A stretch of DNA of 64,000 bases. Origin: Cladopsammia gracilis. Lineage: Eukaryota; Cnidaria; Anthozoa; Scleractinia; Dendrophylliidae. Where the stretch lies: contig JAJGOT010000759.1 of assembly GCA_022457155.1 (NCBI GenBank), forward strand, positions 157,501-221,500, written 5' to 3'. Positions 1 through 12,163 of the stretch are shown in pieces (the first letter of the stretch is position 1; each line of letters begins with the position of its first letter). A program made the translations under genes and the position numbers. The notes under the pieces were generated by a model. That model was not told where the DNA came from and did no database searches. It saw nothing but the letters and a program-made list of their open reading frames with translations.

Positions 1-107
1 TAAAGGCTCGGAAAAAACTATGAAAACGATGTTATAACATATCTAAAGTAAAGCGCGCGCTAAATTAAGCATCTGCTATTTTGCCCATGGGTGCAAGCTG
101 GCGAAAG

Positions 108-290
108 CTATAGAGCGTATGCACATGACGTCACGGCGGCCATACTGGTGTACCAAAACAATAGAACGGCGGCCATGTTGGTGTACCAAAACAATCCTGT
201 GGGATTTGAACGCTTTTCTTATGTTAACACTTTCTTTTGTTCCAATAAATTTGCATAGCTGCTTGCCACGTGAGTGCATACGCTCTATAG
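108..290. repeat. Short inverted-repeat element (MITE-like)
   Basis: The ends CTATAGAGCGTATGCAC and GTGCATACGCTCTATAG are exact inverted repeats of 17 bp. Inside, a unit of about 32 bp (CGGCGGCCAT...CCAAAACAAT) is tandemly repeated twice. No coding capacity. Confidence 0.7.
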
Positions 291-687
291 CGCGCGCTCA
301 GAACGGTATGCGCTAATATTCAGCTTTATTAACCACAAAATTGCTAGAAACTACAATCTACTTGGAGACGGAAAATAACAAATAAACTTACACTGTTTTG
401 TCACCGATAAATGATGATTTATGTACGCCATATAGCGCACGCACGAGAACACGACGACATACATGCACGTCAGTACCTCCACTGAAGACAGATGCTGTTT
501 CTCTGTTTAGATTATGTTATAAAACAAATGGTAAACGGCACAGCTGTGTGGTATTGAGTTATCGACGTACTTGAGAGGTTTACTAAGCACACATAAAACC
601 TATAGGCATTCTGCGACTCATACTTCTTTCATGCTTAGAAAACGTCTGGCGTGCATCCATGACTCAATAGAGCAGGAGGAAGGAACA

Positions 688-876
688 CTAGTCTCGTAGC
701 ACTTTACTGTGGTCATGACTGTTGGAGGTTTTTTTTTTCCTAATTTCAGCATTTTCCACGTTAACAAAACTACTTTTCGCTTCGGTTTCGTCAAATTCTT
801 GATTGTCAATAGCTTCTTCTAAACATTTTTTCGATGCCCTTTCCGGAATAATGTCGTCCACATTTTCAAAACTGTC
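688..876 (-). pseudogene. Possible first exon or gene fragment beginning MADSFENVDD
   Basis: An open frame of about 60 codons with acidic, ordinary-looking composition. It is read toward lower coordinates and follows a conventional ATG at about 880 (MSNMADSF). I do not recognise the protein and see no continuation, so it may be an isolated first exon or transposon-derived fragment downstream of the RTK stop. The sequence between 290 and 690, and that between 900 and 1240, shows nothing I can name. Confidence 0.25.
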
Positions 877-1243
877 CGCCATGTTGGACAAAACAGAGAA
901 AACAAATTCTCCATGACGTCAGCTGTGCGTTTGTACTCTAATAGATCATAGGTAATGACCAATCAAAATGCGCGTACAATTCAGTATAATGTAGAATTGC
1001 TAATTATGTGCAGGGTATTTATAATAATAATACAGGAAGCAAATTTACTAGAATCGTTTACCTCTTGTAAGGTCTGGCTTTCCAAAGTGAAACTGGTTAA
1101 CAGTCAGTACTCTCGATAGCTAGAACTGTTCTAGGCGGACAAGCACTTTATTTCCCTTTAGCCCGCTTGACCTGAACGATGGTGCACGTGCTTAGTTAAA
1201 AATTAAATTACGAAGACTCGATATCAACTGATTCCTGGAACAA

Positions 1244-1442
1244 TTACATCTGAGTTTCAAGTTCCACGGTTTTGCTGGTGCTAGGAAATGCGTCATCGTA
1301 ATATGGCTCTTTCTCATCTACTAGATTGAAATCATAATAAGGAGTGTCAGCCGTCATCATCTCTTCCAATGTAGTTATCAGTTCGGCGAATGTCGGTCGT
1401 TCATCTGGATCCTCTTTCCAACAATCCAGCATTAGCGTGTAT
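1244..1442 (-). CDS. RTK last exon: kinase C-lobe end and cytoplasmic tail
   Basis: Starts after CTAACAG and encodes IYTLMLDCWKEDPDERPTF, the universal final kinase motif, followed by a short acidic tail with two YY pairs (PYYDFN and PYYDD) that could serve as phosphotyrosine docking sites. It ends with TAA. The tail is about 35 residues after the kinase core, short for an RTK. Confidence 0.9.
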
Positions 1443-2398
1443 CTGTTAGGAGTGAATACCCTATTTAATAAGTTTACAATAGTTCAACTATATAGGGCTG
1501 TTTTATAAAGTAGCTTGGTGAGTCACGAAAAATTGTCCTATTGATTCATAAACGTGGTCATGGTGTAACCAGGCACTTGTGAGTATAGCGGTGAATCTGG
1601 ATCCAGTGCGGCTGCCAAATCACTGGATCGAAATGAGCAGGAGCGTGTTTTGGTTTTTCGACCGCTTTTTTAACGTTATATCCTTGAACTGAAAATGAAG
1701 ATTTGTGATAGCAGTCGTGTATTTTACCATTTTGGATATTAATCGACTACAATCTTTAAAACTAAAAATGTCCTCATAAAGTACAAGTTTGGTGGGTCTC
1801 ATTCAACGATTTTGGGACTACTTGGTGTGAAAATACTCTACGTACCGAGCACAAGATAAACTTCTTTTAATAAAACACTTATGTGTGTTTTATGCTTCGA
1901 AACCAACACTATAAATCCATCTATAAATCATTCTTTGGCGATTTTATAAAAGTGGTAAAACGTCAGTTCCTATGGCTTTGTCCAGTTAACTCTCTCAAAG
2001 CGGACTTCCCTGTAAGGTAGGCATCAGTGGTTTGCTGGTTCTGGCCGAATTTCACTTGTTTGTACATGTCTGTAACTAAACTTCGTAAGAGGCGGACACC
2101 TCTCTAAGGCGGAGCCCGGTGGGGACTCAACAAAGTTTTGTACGGGTATGCTCCCCTTCCCCGAGGTCCAAACCCTTTTTTTGACAGAAAAGGTAAGTCT
2201 TTCGTATACCTTCCATAGAAAATGGTACCCCTTTCATATAGCTACAGTAGACCGCACACCGCATCTCTTTACTATAACCTTGAAATAAACTTGTGGACCA
2301 AACAATAACGTGGGTCTGTTGACGATATTTTGAATACCTAAATGGCTGTTTTCCGTTCCATTTTCTGTACTTCAACTCGTGAAATCCCTACCCTTTTA

Positions 2399-3458
2399 CA
2401 GTGCAACTACCTCAACCGGGGCCACCCGAGGACTTTCAGCCAATCCGAGACCGATCCTTAAACAAAGAATTGGGCATGCGGACCTCACGGGAAACTGTAT
2501 CATTTTTTGATTAGTTAATTTCGATCCTAAATTTCTGGCCGTCTTCGAAAACTTTGCGAGTTTTCTTTACGGCTAAATTGCAAAAGCTATTGATTTTACA
2601 GTGGAATCCCGATTTTTCAAACCTCCAAGGGAAACGGAAATTGGTTCGAAAAATCGAAGGTGGTAACGACTGAACCAAATCCAAGGGAAACGAGTTTCGG
2701 TTCGAATAATAGGGAGTTTCGAAAAATAAAGTATTCGAAAAATCGGGATTCCACTGTACTTCTACAACAAGAAATTATTTTCGATCTGGATCTAAAAAAT
2801 TCAGTTGCAAAACAAAAAGAGAAACAAGTATCCCGTTATCGGAAGCGCTTGCGTATCGGAAAAAATCATCCTCGTAAGCGGCTGGGATTTCTCTAAACTA
2901 CACGTTGAGGGTTCCAATTTTTCCGTAAAACACTTCGTTCTCGACGAAAGGATCTTTTTTTTTTATTTTTGGTTTACAAAGTTTTTCAATTTCAATGCAC
3001 TCAACTGCATTTGGCGCGAGAACGGTGCGCCCTCTGTGACCTTTTGGAGCCTGAAAACACGAGTTGGTTAAATCGTAGTCGAGTAAGCCATTCTGAACAA
3101 AATGACGGCTGGTTCCAAGTTCTTGAGCAATCTGGCGCTGAGATGCCCCATTGTGATGCAGATCCAAGACCCTTTCTTGAATAAAGTGAGACAAATTTCT
3201 CCCGTTATCGAAAAGTCCACCAGCCTGATTGATTCTGAGCTGAACAGACATAATTTTGACTTTTTGACTGTTTTCGGGAAGGGAACATTAACGGGTGAAA
3301 ATTAAACAAACGGTCATGAATTTGGTTATATGAAAGCAAATTTCTTTCGAAAAATGATACAGTTTCCCGTGAGGTCCGCATGCCCAATTCTTTGTTTAAG
3401 GATCGGTCTCTGATTGGCTGAAAATCCTCGGGTGGCCCATGTTGAGGTGGTCGCACTG
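2399..3458 (-). mobile_element. Tc1/mariner-type element, decayed, interrupted by a MITE
   Basis: Ends begin CAGTGC and are near-perfect inverted repeats of roughly 100 bp (2399-2510 against 3355-3458), flanked on both sides by TA, the Tc1/mariner target duplication. Inside, positions 2898-3251 on the minus strand keep a transposase N-terminus with a helix-turn-helix (NGASQRQIAQELG then RGRTVLAP). The DDE catalytic part is not recoverable. It lies in the last intron of the RTK gene. Confidence 0.8.
2599..2756. mobile_element. Nested mariner-like MITE
   Basis: A 158-bp unit with terminal inverted repeats CAGTGGAATCCCGATTTT, flanked by TA duplications, sitting inside the Tc1 element above. It has no coding capacity. 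The nesting dates it as younger than its host element. Confidence 0.75.
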
Positions 3459-3747
3459 TAAATACCCCCAGCCTAAAAAAGGAACACCTTTTGGGCGGAG
3501 CATCCCCGTATAGCCCATAATAGGGAGTGCCCCCCAGGGAGTCGGAGAGCTAGAGCTGGTCCTAAGGGTGTCCGGTTTAAACAGAGTTCACTATTCTCTG
3601 GTGCAGCTCATAGCACGTCTTTTCAAGGCCTCTTACAGGCCAAGAGAACCTCGCCTATCGATATAGCCTTATTTTGTCCTATTTCAGTTAATTTCCCGGA
3701 TGGTTATAAGCACAACAAATTTGTGAGCCAGTTGTGAGTTAACTTAC

Positions 3748-3844
3748 ATTTCATCACTACACGTGACGGGTTTTTCCATGCGATATCCTGACTTCAGAAC
3801 ATTTTGTATCCTCCTGTTACCTATTCCAGGATATGGGATTCCGC
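3748..3844 (-). CDS. RTK exon: kinase C-lobe (PYPG segment)
   Basis: A 97-bp exon with acceptor TTTTAAG and donor AT|GTAAGT. It encodes [23 protein letters not shown] and CSDE, the tyrosine-kinase C-lobe segment between alpha F and alpha H. Phases match both neighbours. Confidence 0.85.
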
Positions 3845-4020
3845 CTTAAAATATCAATTTAAAGATCGATCAATAGCGAGTCATAAAAAAAAAACATTAA
3901 AAACGTATTTATATTTCAAAAAATAAAATTTGGGAACAGATCAGAGTGAATGAAACCAAATCAGGTGAAGGAGAGGTAATGGACTATGAAGCAAGTGAAA
4001 AAAGAAACAGAAAATTTGTT

Positions 4021-4790
4021 AAAGTGCCTATCATCCCTAGAAAGTTATTTTCAGAATCAACTCTATGTACATTGACTAGTTGAATGGTAATATATTTCTT
4101 ATTTTAAACGTCCCGTTTGTGAGTTATAGAGATTTGAATTTACAAAATGCTAATTAGATGACGTCAACCCGGGAATTTGCCTTTATTTCTACGCCAATTT
4201 GCAATGCGCAGTTTACAGCTTGAGGATAATTAATTTGATAAATACTAAAAATAAACTGTGGATAGTAAATTGATTCGTAAAAAAAATATTACTTGGAGGT
4301 GTAAACAAGTGGTTTTGTTATATAGCTGGAGTTTTTCTCAATACAACGCGCGCGTTGATTGGTTGATTCATCGTCACATGACATCTAACAAACAAACTGT
4401 TTCCCGCCAATTGTGCCAAGCGGGCAAAATTTGCGACTGTGGGCAACAATTTTGACGTCAGAGGGTAACATTGCACTGTTGCCCGCTAGCGCACGTGATC
4501 AGGCCGTGACAAAAGGAGGCATGATTATGATGGATCGAGTGCTCGGCGCGTTTTTCAAACTGTGTTGTGTTGTGTTTTATTTTGCGTTGCTATATAACAA
4601 ATCCCTTAATGACTGATGTTTAGTATAATAAATGATTCCCGGGTTGACGTCATCTAATTAGCATTTTGTAAATTCAAATCTCTATAACTCACTAACACGA
4701 CATTCAAAAAAAGAAATATTTTACCATTCAAGTATTCAATATACATAGAGTTGATTCTGAAAATAACTTTCTAGGGGTGATAGGCACTTT
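4021..4790. repeat. Foldback element with arms of about 165 bp
   Basis: The left arm (4021-4185, starting AAAGTGCCTATCATCC) is the reverse complement of the right arm (4630-4790) with few mismatches. The 445-bp centre has no gene I recognise; short open frames in it are chance. Confidence 0.75.
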
Positions 4791-5007
4791 CATCCAATCA
4801 TTTCTGATATATTTGACACCTTTCAATATCTTTTTTACATGTTTAGTATGCTATTTTAGTAATAATGATAAATGTTAATGAATGAAATTTTCCAAACGCA
4901 TTTCCTATGAAAATATTCAAATGCAACTTACATTCAATAAATATTTGGAATAGCGATATGAATATCAGTCAAAGGAATACTGCTATATGAGGTTTAAAAA
5001 TCCTTAC

Positions 5008-5048
5008 CCATCGTAGCCAGTTCCCACAGCACAACTCCGAAGGACCAT
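5008..5048 (-). CDS. RTK microexon (41 bp): WSFGVVLWEL motif
   Basis: Only 41 bp long, flanked by TTTCAG and GTAAGG. It completes the Val codon of the previous exon and encodes WSFGVVLWELATMG, the conserved alpha-F region of tyrosine kinases, leaving phase 1. Easily missed by gene predictors. Confidence 0.85.
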
Positions 5049-5378
5049 CTGAAACACAAGGTATCAGTAATCACATAATACTTTAATTTTGATTACTTTA
5101 ATACTTTAATACTTTAATTTTTATTTTGATAAGGAAAAGTCTATAATGATGTCAAAATTTCACACAAAATAATTACTTGTGCAAGCCGTAAAAGTACAAT
5201 ACTCGTCCCAGAAGTCCCATTGCCTAAACGATGCCGTGCAATATCTTAGATAATTTGGGGATCAGCAGAAAACACTGTTTGCCGGGTGGTCAGTTACGCA
5301 ACAAAACCTACTTATACCATTATGAGTTATGGCATCACAACTATACATTGCTGTTTGGGACAGAAGAGAGATACTTAC

Positions 5379-5593
5379 ACGTCATTCTTATAAGTGAAAA
5401 TGCCGCTCTGCAGAGCCTCAGGTGCTGTCCATTTGATCGGTAGTTTTTTTATGTTCGTCACCTCGTATATCTCACCCTCATTGGTGTGACGTAGCAAACC
5501 GAAATCAGCAATCTTCACCGTTCTGTCTTCACCAAGAAGAACATTACGGGCTGCCAAATCACGATGAACAAATCCTTTGCTCGCCAAGTAATC
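5379..5593 (-). CDS. RTK exon: catalytic loop, DFG and activation segment
   Basis: Encodes [19 protein letters not shown] with the catalytic Asp, KIADFG, a short activation loop with a single central tyrosine (EIYEVTN), [12 protein letters not shown] and FTYKNDV. These tyrosine-kinase-specific motifs ([14 protein letters not shown]) are intact. The exon ends GACGT|GTAAGT and joins the 41-bp microexon. Confidence 0.92.
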
Positions 5594-6073
5594 CTGACGG
5601 AATTAGATAAAAAAAAACATTTTAAAATTAACCTTGCACCTATTAGAAAGGGCTATTTGTACGTTAAACATATTTAAATGATTTGCATTTAAAAACGGAG
5701 AAAGATCGCACACGAGGGTTTTTATATGTTTGAATGGATGTGTTTCTTTGTAGGGTAGCATATATCTGGGAATGGAGGTAGGCTTTGTTATTTGAAGAGA
5801 CTTGTTATGGCTAATGAGCTTCTATCTATATATATCTTGCTTTTGTTGTACTTTACAAATACTTAAACCGTACGTCAAGCCTTTTATCGTAGCTACAAAA
5901 GCAATGCTTACGGTGATAAAATACATGACAGTCAAAACTTAACTGGCAAACGTACGCAACGAAATTAATCAAAGGCTCCTACGAACCAACTCGTGAATAC
6001 GAAACGGGAGCGGTAAGGGAAGGGGATATAGATTATCATAAATTGTGATATATCTCTTCGTTGCAAAGCTTAC

Positions 6074-6922
6074 CATTCCCTGAGCAATCTGCCACGCAAA
6101 ACAAAGGAGATCGTTTGAAGAAATATTACGATCATCATCATCATCATCGTTATCACATCTTTCTTCCTCTTGCTCGATAGTGATCTTCACGTCTGTAGTT
6201 CCCAAAGACTCGAAAATAGGCAACTCTTTTCCTCTCGAGTCATGGCCACGTTTGGAGGAAGGTACCGCCAAGGTCGACATAACGGGCTGATTTTTTCCCT
6301 CTTTTTCTTTTTTGCCAGTTGATATGTTTGCATCCAAATTTTTTGTTTCCGCTTTGTCGTCCTTCAATTTTTCTATTTCCTTTTGCTTCGCTTTATCATC
6401 GTCCTCCCTCTCTTCGTTATCGATAATGACGTTCATTCCGTCATTTTCCTCTGCTCCCTCAAGGCTGCTGAACTGACGAATGGTACCTTCACCTGCTGCG
6501 ACGATGTTCGGCACAGCATCTTTGTCAACTTCCTGCATTCCTTCCCATTCTCCAATAGTTGAGTATCGAGGTACGATGTTAAGTGGGCGGTTAACGTTGG
6601 TTTCAAAGCTGGTTATCTTGCCGTCCCGGAAGTTTTCAATTTCTTTCTTTTGCTTGGATGCATTCCTCTTCTCGACGTCGTCGCTTTGTTCTACCAAGCC
6701 CTCTTTACTAACGTCATCTTCGGCCCCTTCTTTTCCTTGTTTTTCATCTTCTACATTTCTTTCTTCCATTTTAACTGTGTTCACGTTTTCATATTTATTG
6801 TTTTCCTTACTGATATCCTCAGAAGTCATTTTCGAGCTTTCAAGATCATCAACAAGGTTCTCAATTGAAGGGGGTGTCAGCTCTTCAAAGACCCCTGTGT
6901 CAATATTGTTTTTCATCGTTAG
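6074..6922 (-). CDS. RTK exon: very long acidic kinase insert plus start of alpha E
   Basis: An 849-bp exon (283 codons) with acceptor TTGCAG and donor ATG|GTAAGC. Only the last dozen or so residues (DLLCFAWQIAQGM) are kinase core (alpha E). The rest is a hydrophilic insert, rich in Glu, Lys, Asp and Asn, with an aspartate run near its end (positions about 6140-6160). It is continuously open and spliced in frame on both sides, so it is coding rather than a retained intron. Kinase inserts in vertebrate PDGFR/KIT-type receptors are far shorter (from memory about 60-100 residues). Its sequence contains few tyrosines, so a docking role like PDGFR is not obvious. Confidence 0.85.
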
Positions 6923-7110
6923 CTGCAATAAATTTAAAAAGGGCATTAGTGAAAGTAATCATTAGGCAAATGCTGCTTGACATTATGCACGAATTTAGGG
7001 CCATTCTAAAGAATGATTAATATGATATAACATTATATCGAAAAATGTCAACTTGGAAAGCGGAACTTGGAAAGCTTGCTTGTTAGCATGGTATACAAGC
7101 AAATGCTGAC

Positions 7111-7295
7111 CTGTTGCCTTTTGTATCTAAGCCACTGAAGAAGATCCCCGTGTGGGACATATTCCATGATTAACATGATGGGCTCTGACTTGTTCCAGTA
7201 TCCGAGCATGCTCAGAACATTTTTGTGAGAACCGATCTCCTTCATGAGGTCAATTTCCTGAAGAAACTGCCGTTTGCCCTCCTCTCCGGCTCTTT
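7111..7295 (-). CDS. RTK exon: kinase alpha-C helix to hinge
   Basis: Encodes RQFLQEIDLMKEIGSHKN (alpha C with its glutamate), VLSMLGYW, then LIMEYVPHGDLLQWLRYKRQ (gatekeeper, hinge and alpha D). It ends CAG|GTCAGC exactly where class III/V-type kinases carry the kinase insert. The acceptor is TTCTCAG. Confidence 0.9.
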
Positions 7296-7318
7296 CTGAG
7301 AAAGAAAGAAAATATTAA

Positions 7319-7321
<3 letters not shown>

Positions 7322-7362
<41 letters not shown>

Positions 7363-7384
7363 ATATAATTATATAGAGAGAGAG
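7322..7384. repeat. (TA)n / (GTAT)n / (GA)n microsatellite
   Basis: Simple alternating TA tract, then GTAT repeats, then GA repeats, in the intron between the kinase N-lobe exons. The rest of the intron to about 7978 shows nothing I can name. Confidence 0.9.
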
Positions 7385-8062
7385 AACAAATGAACAATCG
7401 ACATAGAAAAGATGGGCATCACAAAGTGTCCTCGTCTATAAAAGTTCACCTTAACACACACAATTCTGTTGATATGAAGTAATATATATGAAAATGACAT
7501 GTACTTGTTAAACAGTACTTGCGTGCACGCGGACATAACAGACACGGTAGTAGACACGGTGTGGTGGTAACAGTATTTTTCACAAACCTAATAAAACAGT
7601 ATTGAAATCATTTCTAAAATGTTAAGAATTATTATTATATTGCATAAACGTAAGTCGCCATTTCTTTTTTTTTTTTCGTTTGTTTCACGCACAGAGCAAT
7701 GCGTTAAAGGCGTTGCGCGGAAATTTATTTCCACGAACCGTGTGCAGCAGTTATTGTGCATTAAAAATCCGCCACATGTTGGTTGTTTGTTGGCTTGCGA
7801 TTGAATGTGTCCATCCACTGTTGATTATAGCCCTCTATCCACAGCCTCCAATACTGAATGGTATAACAACATTATAATAAGCAAAGAAAGGTTGTTAACC
7901 GTATCAGTCGTTAACTCTATTACAATAGAGCGCTTGAATTATATTGCGACAAAACGACATGAGCGATCGGCGAGAAAAAAGGTTACAGAGTATCTTTAGA
8001 TCGACCATTTTCTCGAAATTTGTTTTTGGTGGTCAAAATAAAGGTTTCAGAATAATCTTTCA

Positions 8063-8068
<6 letters not shown>

Positions 8069-8133
<65 letters not shown>

Positions 8134-9250
8134 CTGAGCCTAACAGCGTCGCACTTTAAACAAGCTTAACTAAGGTGAAACTTAACTAAGGTGAAAGGTC
8201 GCGGGAAGCAATTTTTTTCAAATTTAGCAATTCTCAAAAACAGTATTACCTGACCGTCTGCACAGTACATTTAGACCGCCGTACAAAAGTTCACAAAAAC
8301 AAGTTTTCTCTGTCTAGAATGACTAGTACGACTACTTTCCGAATAAAATACAGTTTTTGTTTGTCAAAAATTGTCCGAAAATGATTTGGAAATCAAAATT
8401 GCACAAATACACAAACATATTTGCATAAGGCGACACGAGTGAAGACAGAAAATCTAAGTCTTGTTTTGTTTATGTAAAATCGCTTTTCAATCTATGTAAT
8501 GAATGAACAAACATAAAAATGGACAACACAATCTTTCGAAAAATTTTATTCAAACCTCCATTAGTTTATGTTTAAAAGCAAAACACACCATTTGTAGCGC
8601 ATCAAGGCAGAGCTGTCCTTGATGAAATTCAAGATAACAACACGACTTAATTTGAGCAGTTTCATAAACATGTCTCTAAAACTTTAGAGAACACAAAAGA
8701 AAAGTCAATCCAAAATTGATGTCAACATAAATTCCCATCGCAAAATGTGATTTATTTTACCTTTAAGTCACTGGACTGCGTGGAAATTCGTTAAAACTCC
8801 GCTTCTTCGGTTCTGAAATCCGTAATAAAAACAAGGCATCTCCCCGCATTGCTCCTGCATTGATAAAAACGTATGAATCGAAGCAAGATTTTATCCCTGT
8901 AAGGTCTTCTTTTTCCACTAAAGCGGCTTCTGAGTATCCCTTAATTGGTATCCCTGTCTTGAGTAGCAAACCGCGAAAAAAGGCAGGGAAATAACGACTT
9001 TACTGCTCCGCTAAACACTGCGAAAGATCCAACTTTTAAAGTGACGGCTGTGTAGCCGCGAGTGTGGCGTCATACGCGCATGTTTTGCGACGTCATACGC
9101 GCCGGCGAGTTTGCCTTGCACGACAGACCGACGCACAGACACATGTCACGGAGGCGCGCCCGCGAAACATTCCGTTAGACACGACCATGAAAGTTCAAGG
9201 GCATAGGTTCTCGGCCCGCGAGTGCTCCGCTATAAAACGATTATTGGAAA
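8069..9250. repeat. Dispersed repeat family A, copy 1
   Basis: Opens with a long (TA)n tract, then GCTGAGCCTAACAGCGTCGC, and ends near GTGCTCCGCTATAAAA. It shares long stretches with copies at about 23660, 25140 and the one split by the Polinton. It contains the site CTCCTG at 8852-8857, which corresponds to the unoccupied Polinton target. No coding capacity recognised. Confidence 0.75.
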
Positions 9251-9376
9251 AGAGTGAAAATTGACGGAGAAATGACGGTATGACGTTTTGACCGGAACGG
9301 TTTGTTTATGACACGCGATGTTTTGTTAAGCGCTATTTTCTCAAAGTGAATTTTTGTCTTGTAGGGGACACTTTAA

Positions 9377-11331
9377 GGACGGTGCCACCTAATGGCAAGG
9401 TATTTTGCCAGGTTTTTGACTATGCGGGAAAAGTAGATTTTAGCAGGGGCTATTGGAATCCAAAAAGAAAATTGGGGGTAACCACGCAATTTTCGGAGAT
9501 AATTAAACTTCAATCTGGAAAAAGTCAGCCCTGACAGCATTCCCACGTTCGCCAAAAATACAGTCTAAATAACTTTTGCCCACAACAAAAAATTAATTGT
9601 GTGCTTAATATGCTTACCACTTCCATTTTATAAGATAAAAAGTAGGGGTCACCACGCATTTTTACAAGTTATATTTAGATGTTTTAAACATTTACGGAAT
9701 CGCTTTCGGGGTCCGCGACATTTTTTTCCAACCCCTCCCTAGTAAGTTAAATATTGTGCGTGTCTTTTTCGGGGGCATGCTGGGATTTCCACTCGACGGC
9801 TTACCGTTCAAAACTTCAAAAAGACAAACATTGTAGGATTCAAAGTTAATTCTATTTGTAGCTGTAAGGTGCTCTTTTGAGAAACATTTTTCAGGATTTC
9901 AAGGTCAAGCAGCACAGTAAAGGAGTAAAAACGCAAAAATAGGTTCACTTCCATTGATCGGCTACAGTGGATCTACGGATTTGTTATGTTCCTTCGGGCA
10001 CAAGAACTTTACATTGTGTGCATCTTCTTCCGATCCATTACCAACTTGAAAACATCAGTGCTATATCGAGGTGACTGGTCGGCTGCCGAAAAACACTAGA
10101 TTGGCAGGTTAGTCTTTTGGAGTCAAAATGTCAGAAATATTTGTTGAAAAATGCTTCAGTTTTGTAATTTCATTTGGCCGCGTGTTTATTTTCTTGTGAA
10201 ACTCCTGTAGTTTTCATGTATTCTGTAGTAACTTTGGAAAAAATTAGTCGGTACACTTTAATTTCAAAAAAATCATGAAATAATAAAACACTTTTTTTGC
10301 CGAGGTCTACGGCTTTATTTGATCCAAAAAGATAAGTTTTCTTTTCAGTTCATTATGGTACGTTTTTCCCCTATCAAAATTTGTTCTAATGCAAAGAAGT
10401 TGAGAAAAAACACGATGCGACTTCGAAAAACATCACTTGCCTATTATAGAGAATAGAGGAAATCAATTGTACCTGAATACACGAATGTGTTTACGAAAGA
10501 TTACACTAAAAACCATGCTTGCCAGCAATCGAGAGAGGGAAAACTTTAGTCGGATGCTTCCGGGCTTTGGAGCGGCCAGTTTTCTTGCTGGCTTCAGCCT
10601 TGTTTTTATATCTTCATCAATTGTCAAAAACTGACTTTTTGAAAATGCTTTACTCATCTCAATTCTCTTTTTCGACGCTTGTTTGATTTAACTGGAGCAG
10701 TTGTTTTCTGCTTTTGTTATATAATTTTTTTATTCGCAAAAATGGCCACTGGCAAAAGATTTTTATATATAAACAAAAATTTCAAACAACGCGAGTTTGG
10801 CCGCCAAAACAAAAACTTATAAATTATAAACTATAAATCGGAAATAACAACATGCCAGTCTTTCCTTGGATTATATGCCTCGAGGATGCTTGTTTTATAT
10901 ATATTTAAAAAAACACTAGTCTGATTTGACTTGAGGTTTTGTTGAAATTTCGAATGGAGAAAATGAGCCAATGTTAACAATCTTCGTGGTAAAGAAAGGC
11001 AAAACTTTCGCGTTCTGCTGATGGAGGCGGCATCGCCAATTAGCTCAAAATAGTTTCATTACCAAGGCTCTGTCGTTTGCAAAATAGAGAAAGAAGTTAG
11101 CACTTTTAGGCTGCAGAAGGTCTATAAACACATTTTCATAGATTTTTGAGAACTCTATTTAGCTTGTAAGTTTAGAAATTGAGCCAGGGAGTTGACAGTT
11201 TGACACGAAAAGTGGGCGGAACTTAGCCTTTACCTCGCGCGTTCACGTTTAAAAAATAACCAGTGTCTCGCGCGACTATGGCGCAATGCATGCGCAGAAC
11301 GTATGCGCAATAACAATAGGTGGCACCGTCC
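9377..11331. mobile_element. TTAA-flanked nonautonomous element, 1,955 bp
   Basis: Bounded by TTAA at 9373-9376 and 11332-11335, with inverted ends GGACGGTGCCACCTA and TAGGTGGCACCGTCC. TTAA duplication is the piggyBac hallmark, but I find no piggyBac transposase frame, and its ends are not classic CCY. The paralogous empty site at about 28380 reads CACTTAAAAG, confirming the insertion. Confidence 0.7.
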
Positions 11332-11663
11332 TTAAGGAGCAATATACAGCTCAAATGGAATTTGGAAATAACTTGCTTATTATATAATAAAAAAAAAAAT
11401 CGGTCGGGGAATTTTTAACTTCTGAAAACTTTTTCGTTTAGAGCCATCTCCGCGCGATTATTCCAGTTGTTTTTTCGCCCTATTTCGAAAATGTTCCTGT
11501 AACTTTTATATGAAATTCAAAATGGAAAAACGTAGACACGTTTCATTCTAGGTATATTTAGATAACCAGCTTTATAAGCGTTAATTTGATATAGGGGTTA
11601 AAGTACCTTAAGAATAATCTCGAAACACTACAGCTGTTACACTGGAGACTTCCTCGAAGGTAT

Positions 11664-12163
11664 ACTGTAACCTTAAGTAATGCTCCACATAAGAACGATA
11701 GCAAACTTCATTGTTATGCGGCATTGCATTAGAATATCTTTGAATTCAAGAATAGAGGAGGAGCTGATGGTTACTAATTATATTTCATTATAAAAATAAA
11801 GAAAATCCATTTGCGTCAAATAAATTTTAGGAAATGTTCGTGCTTAACCAATCAGAATAGCAGAATACAATAGCAAATAATTTTGCTTCCTTGATGAAGT
11901 TCCCCAAATACAATATCTTTTAAAAATTGCATGTTGTGCCACTGGGTCTCAAATTACTTGAAATCTTAAAAACAAATTAGACAAAATGCACCTTGAACGT
12001 TAACTTTTTAGTGGTTTTTGAGTCTAGGCCAATGAGATCACTAGTTGTAACAATGAAAAAAGTTGACATTTCATCGTGCATTGCCGTTCAGCGCTATCCT
12101 TCTTATGCGGATCATTACTTAAACTGTAACCTTAAACTGTAACCTTAAATTGTAACCTTAAAC
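11664..12163. repeat. Imperfect inverted repeat with 14-bp ACTGTAACCTTAA tandem units
   Basis: Sequence near 11664-11730 recurs inverted at about 12060-12125. It is followed by three tandem copies of a 14-bp unit resembling the end of the neighbouring TTAA element. Probably a foldback derivative of that family. The rest of the intron to 12860 shows nothing I recognise. Confidence 0.45.

Larger units (their letters stand above)
7979..11663. mobile_element. TTAA-type nonautonomous element, twice interrupted
   Basis: Pieces at about 7979-8068, 9252-9376 and 11336-11663 line up in order with an uninterrupted copy at 28158-28884. The ends carry GGTTACAG / CTGTAACC inverted repeats. Two separate insertions (family A repeat and a 1,955-bp TTAA-flanked element) split it. 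No transposase is present. Confidence 0.65.

Noticed and set aside
4258..4616. Two short plus-strand frames
   Set aside because: Located in the loop of a foldback element, no protein pattern, Cys/Trp-rich chance composition.
9377..11331. Autonomous piggyBac
   Set aside because: TTAA flanks are present but no transposase frame or canonical CCY ends were found.
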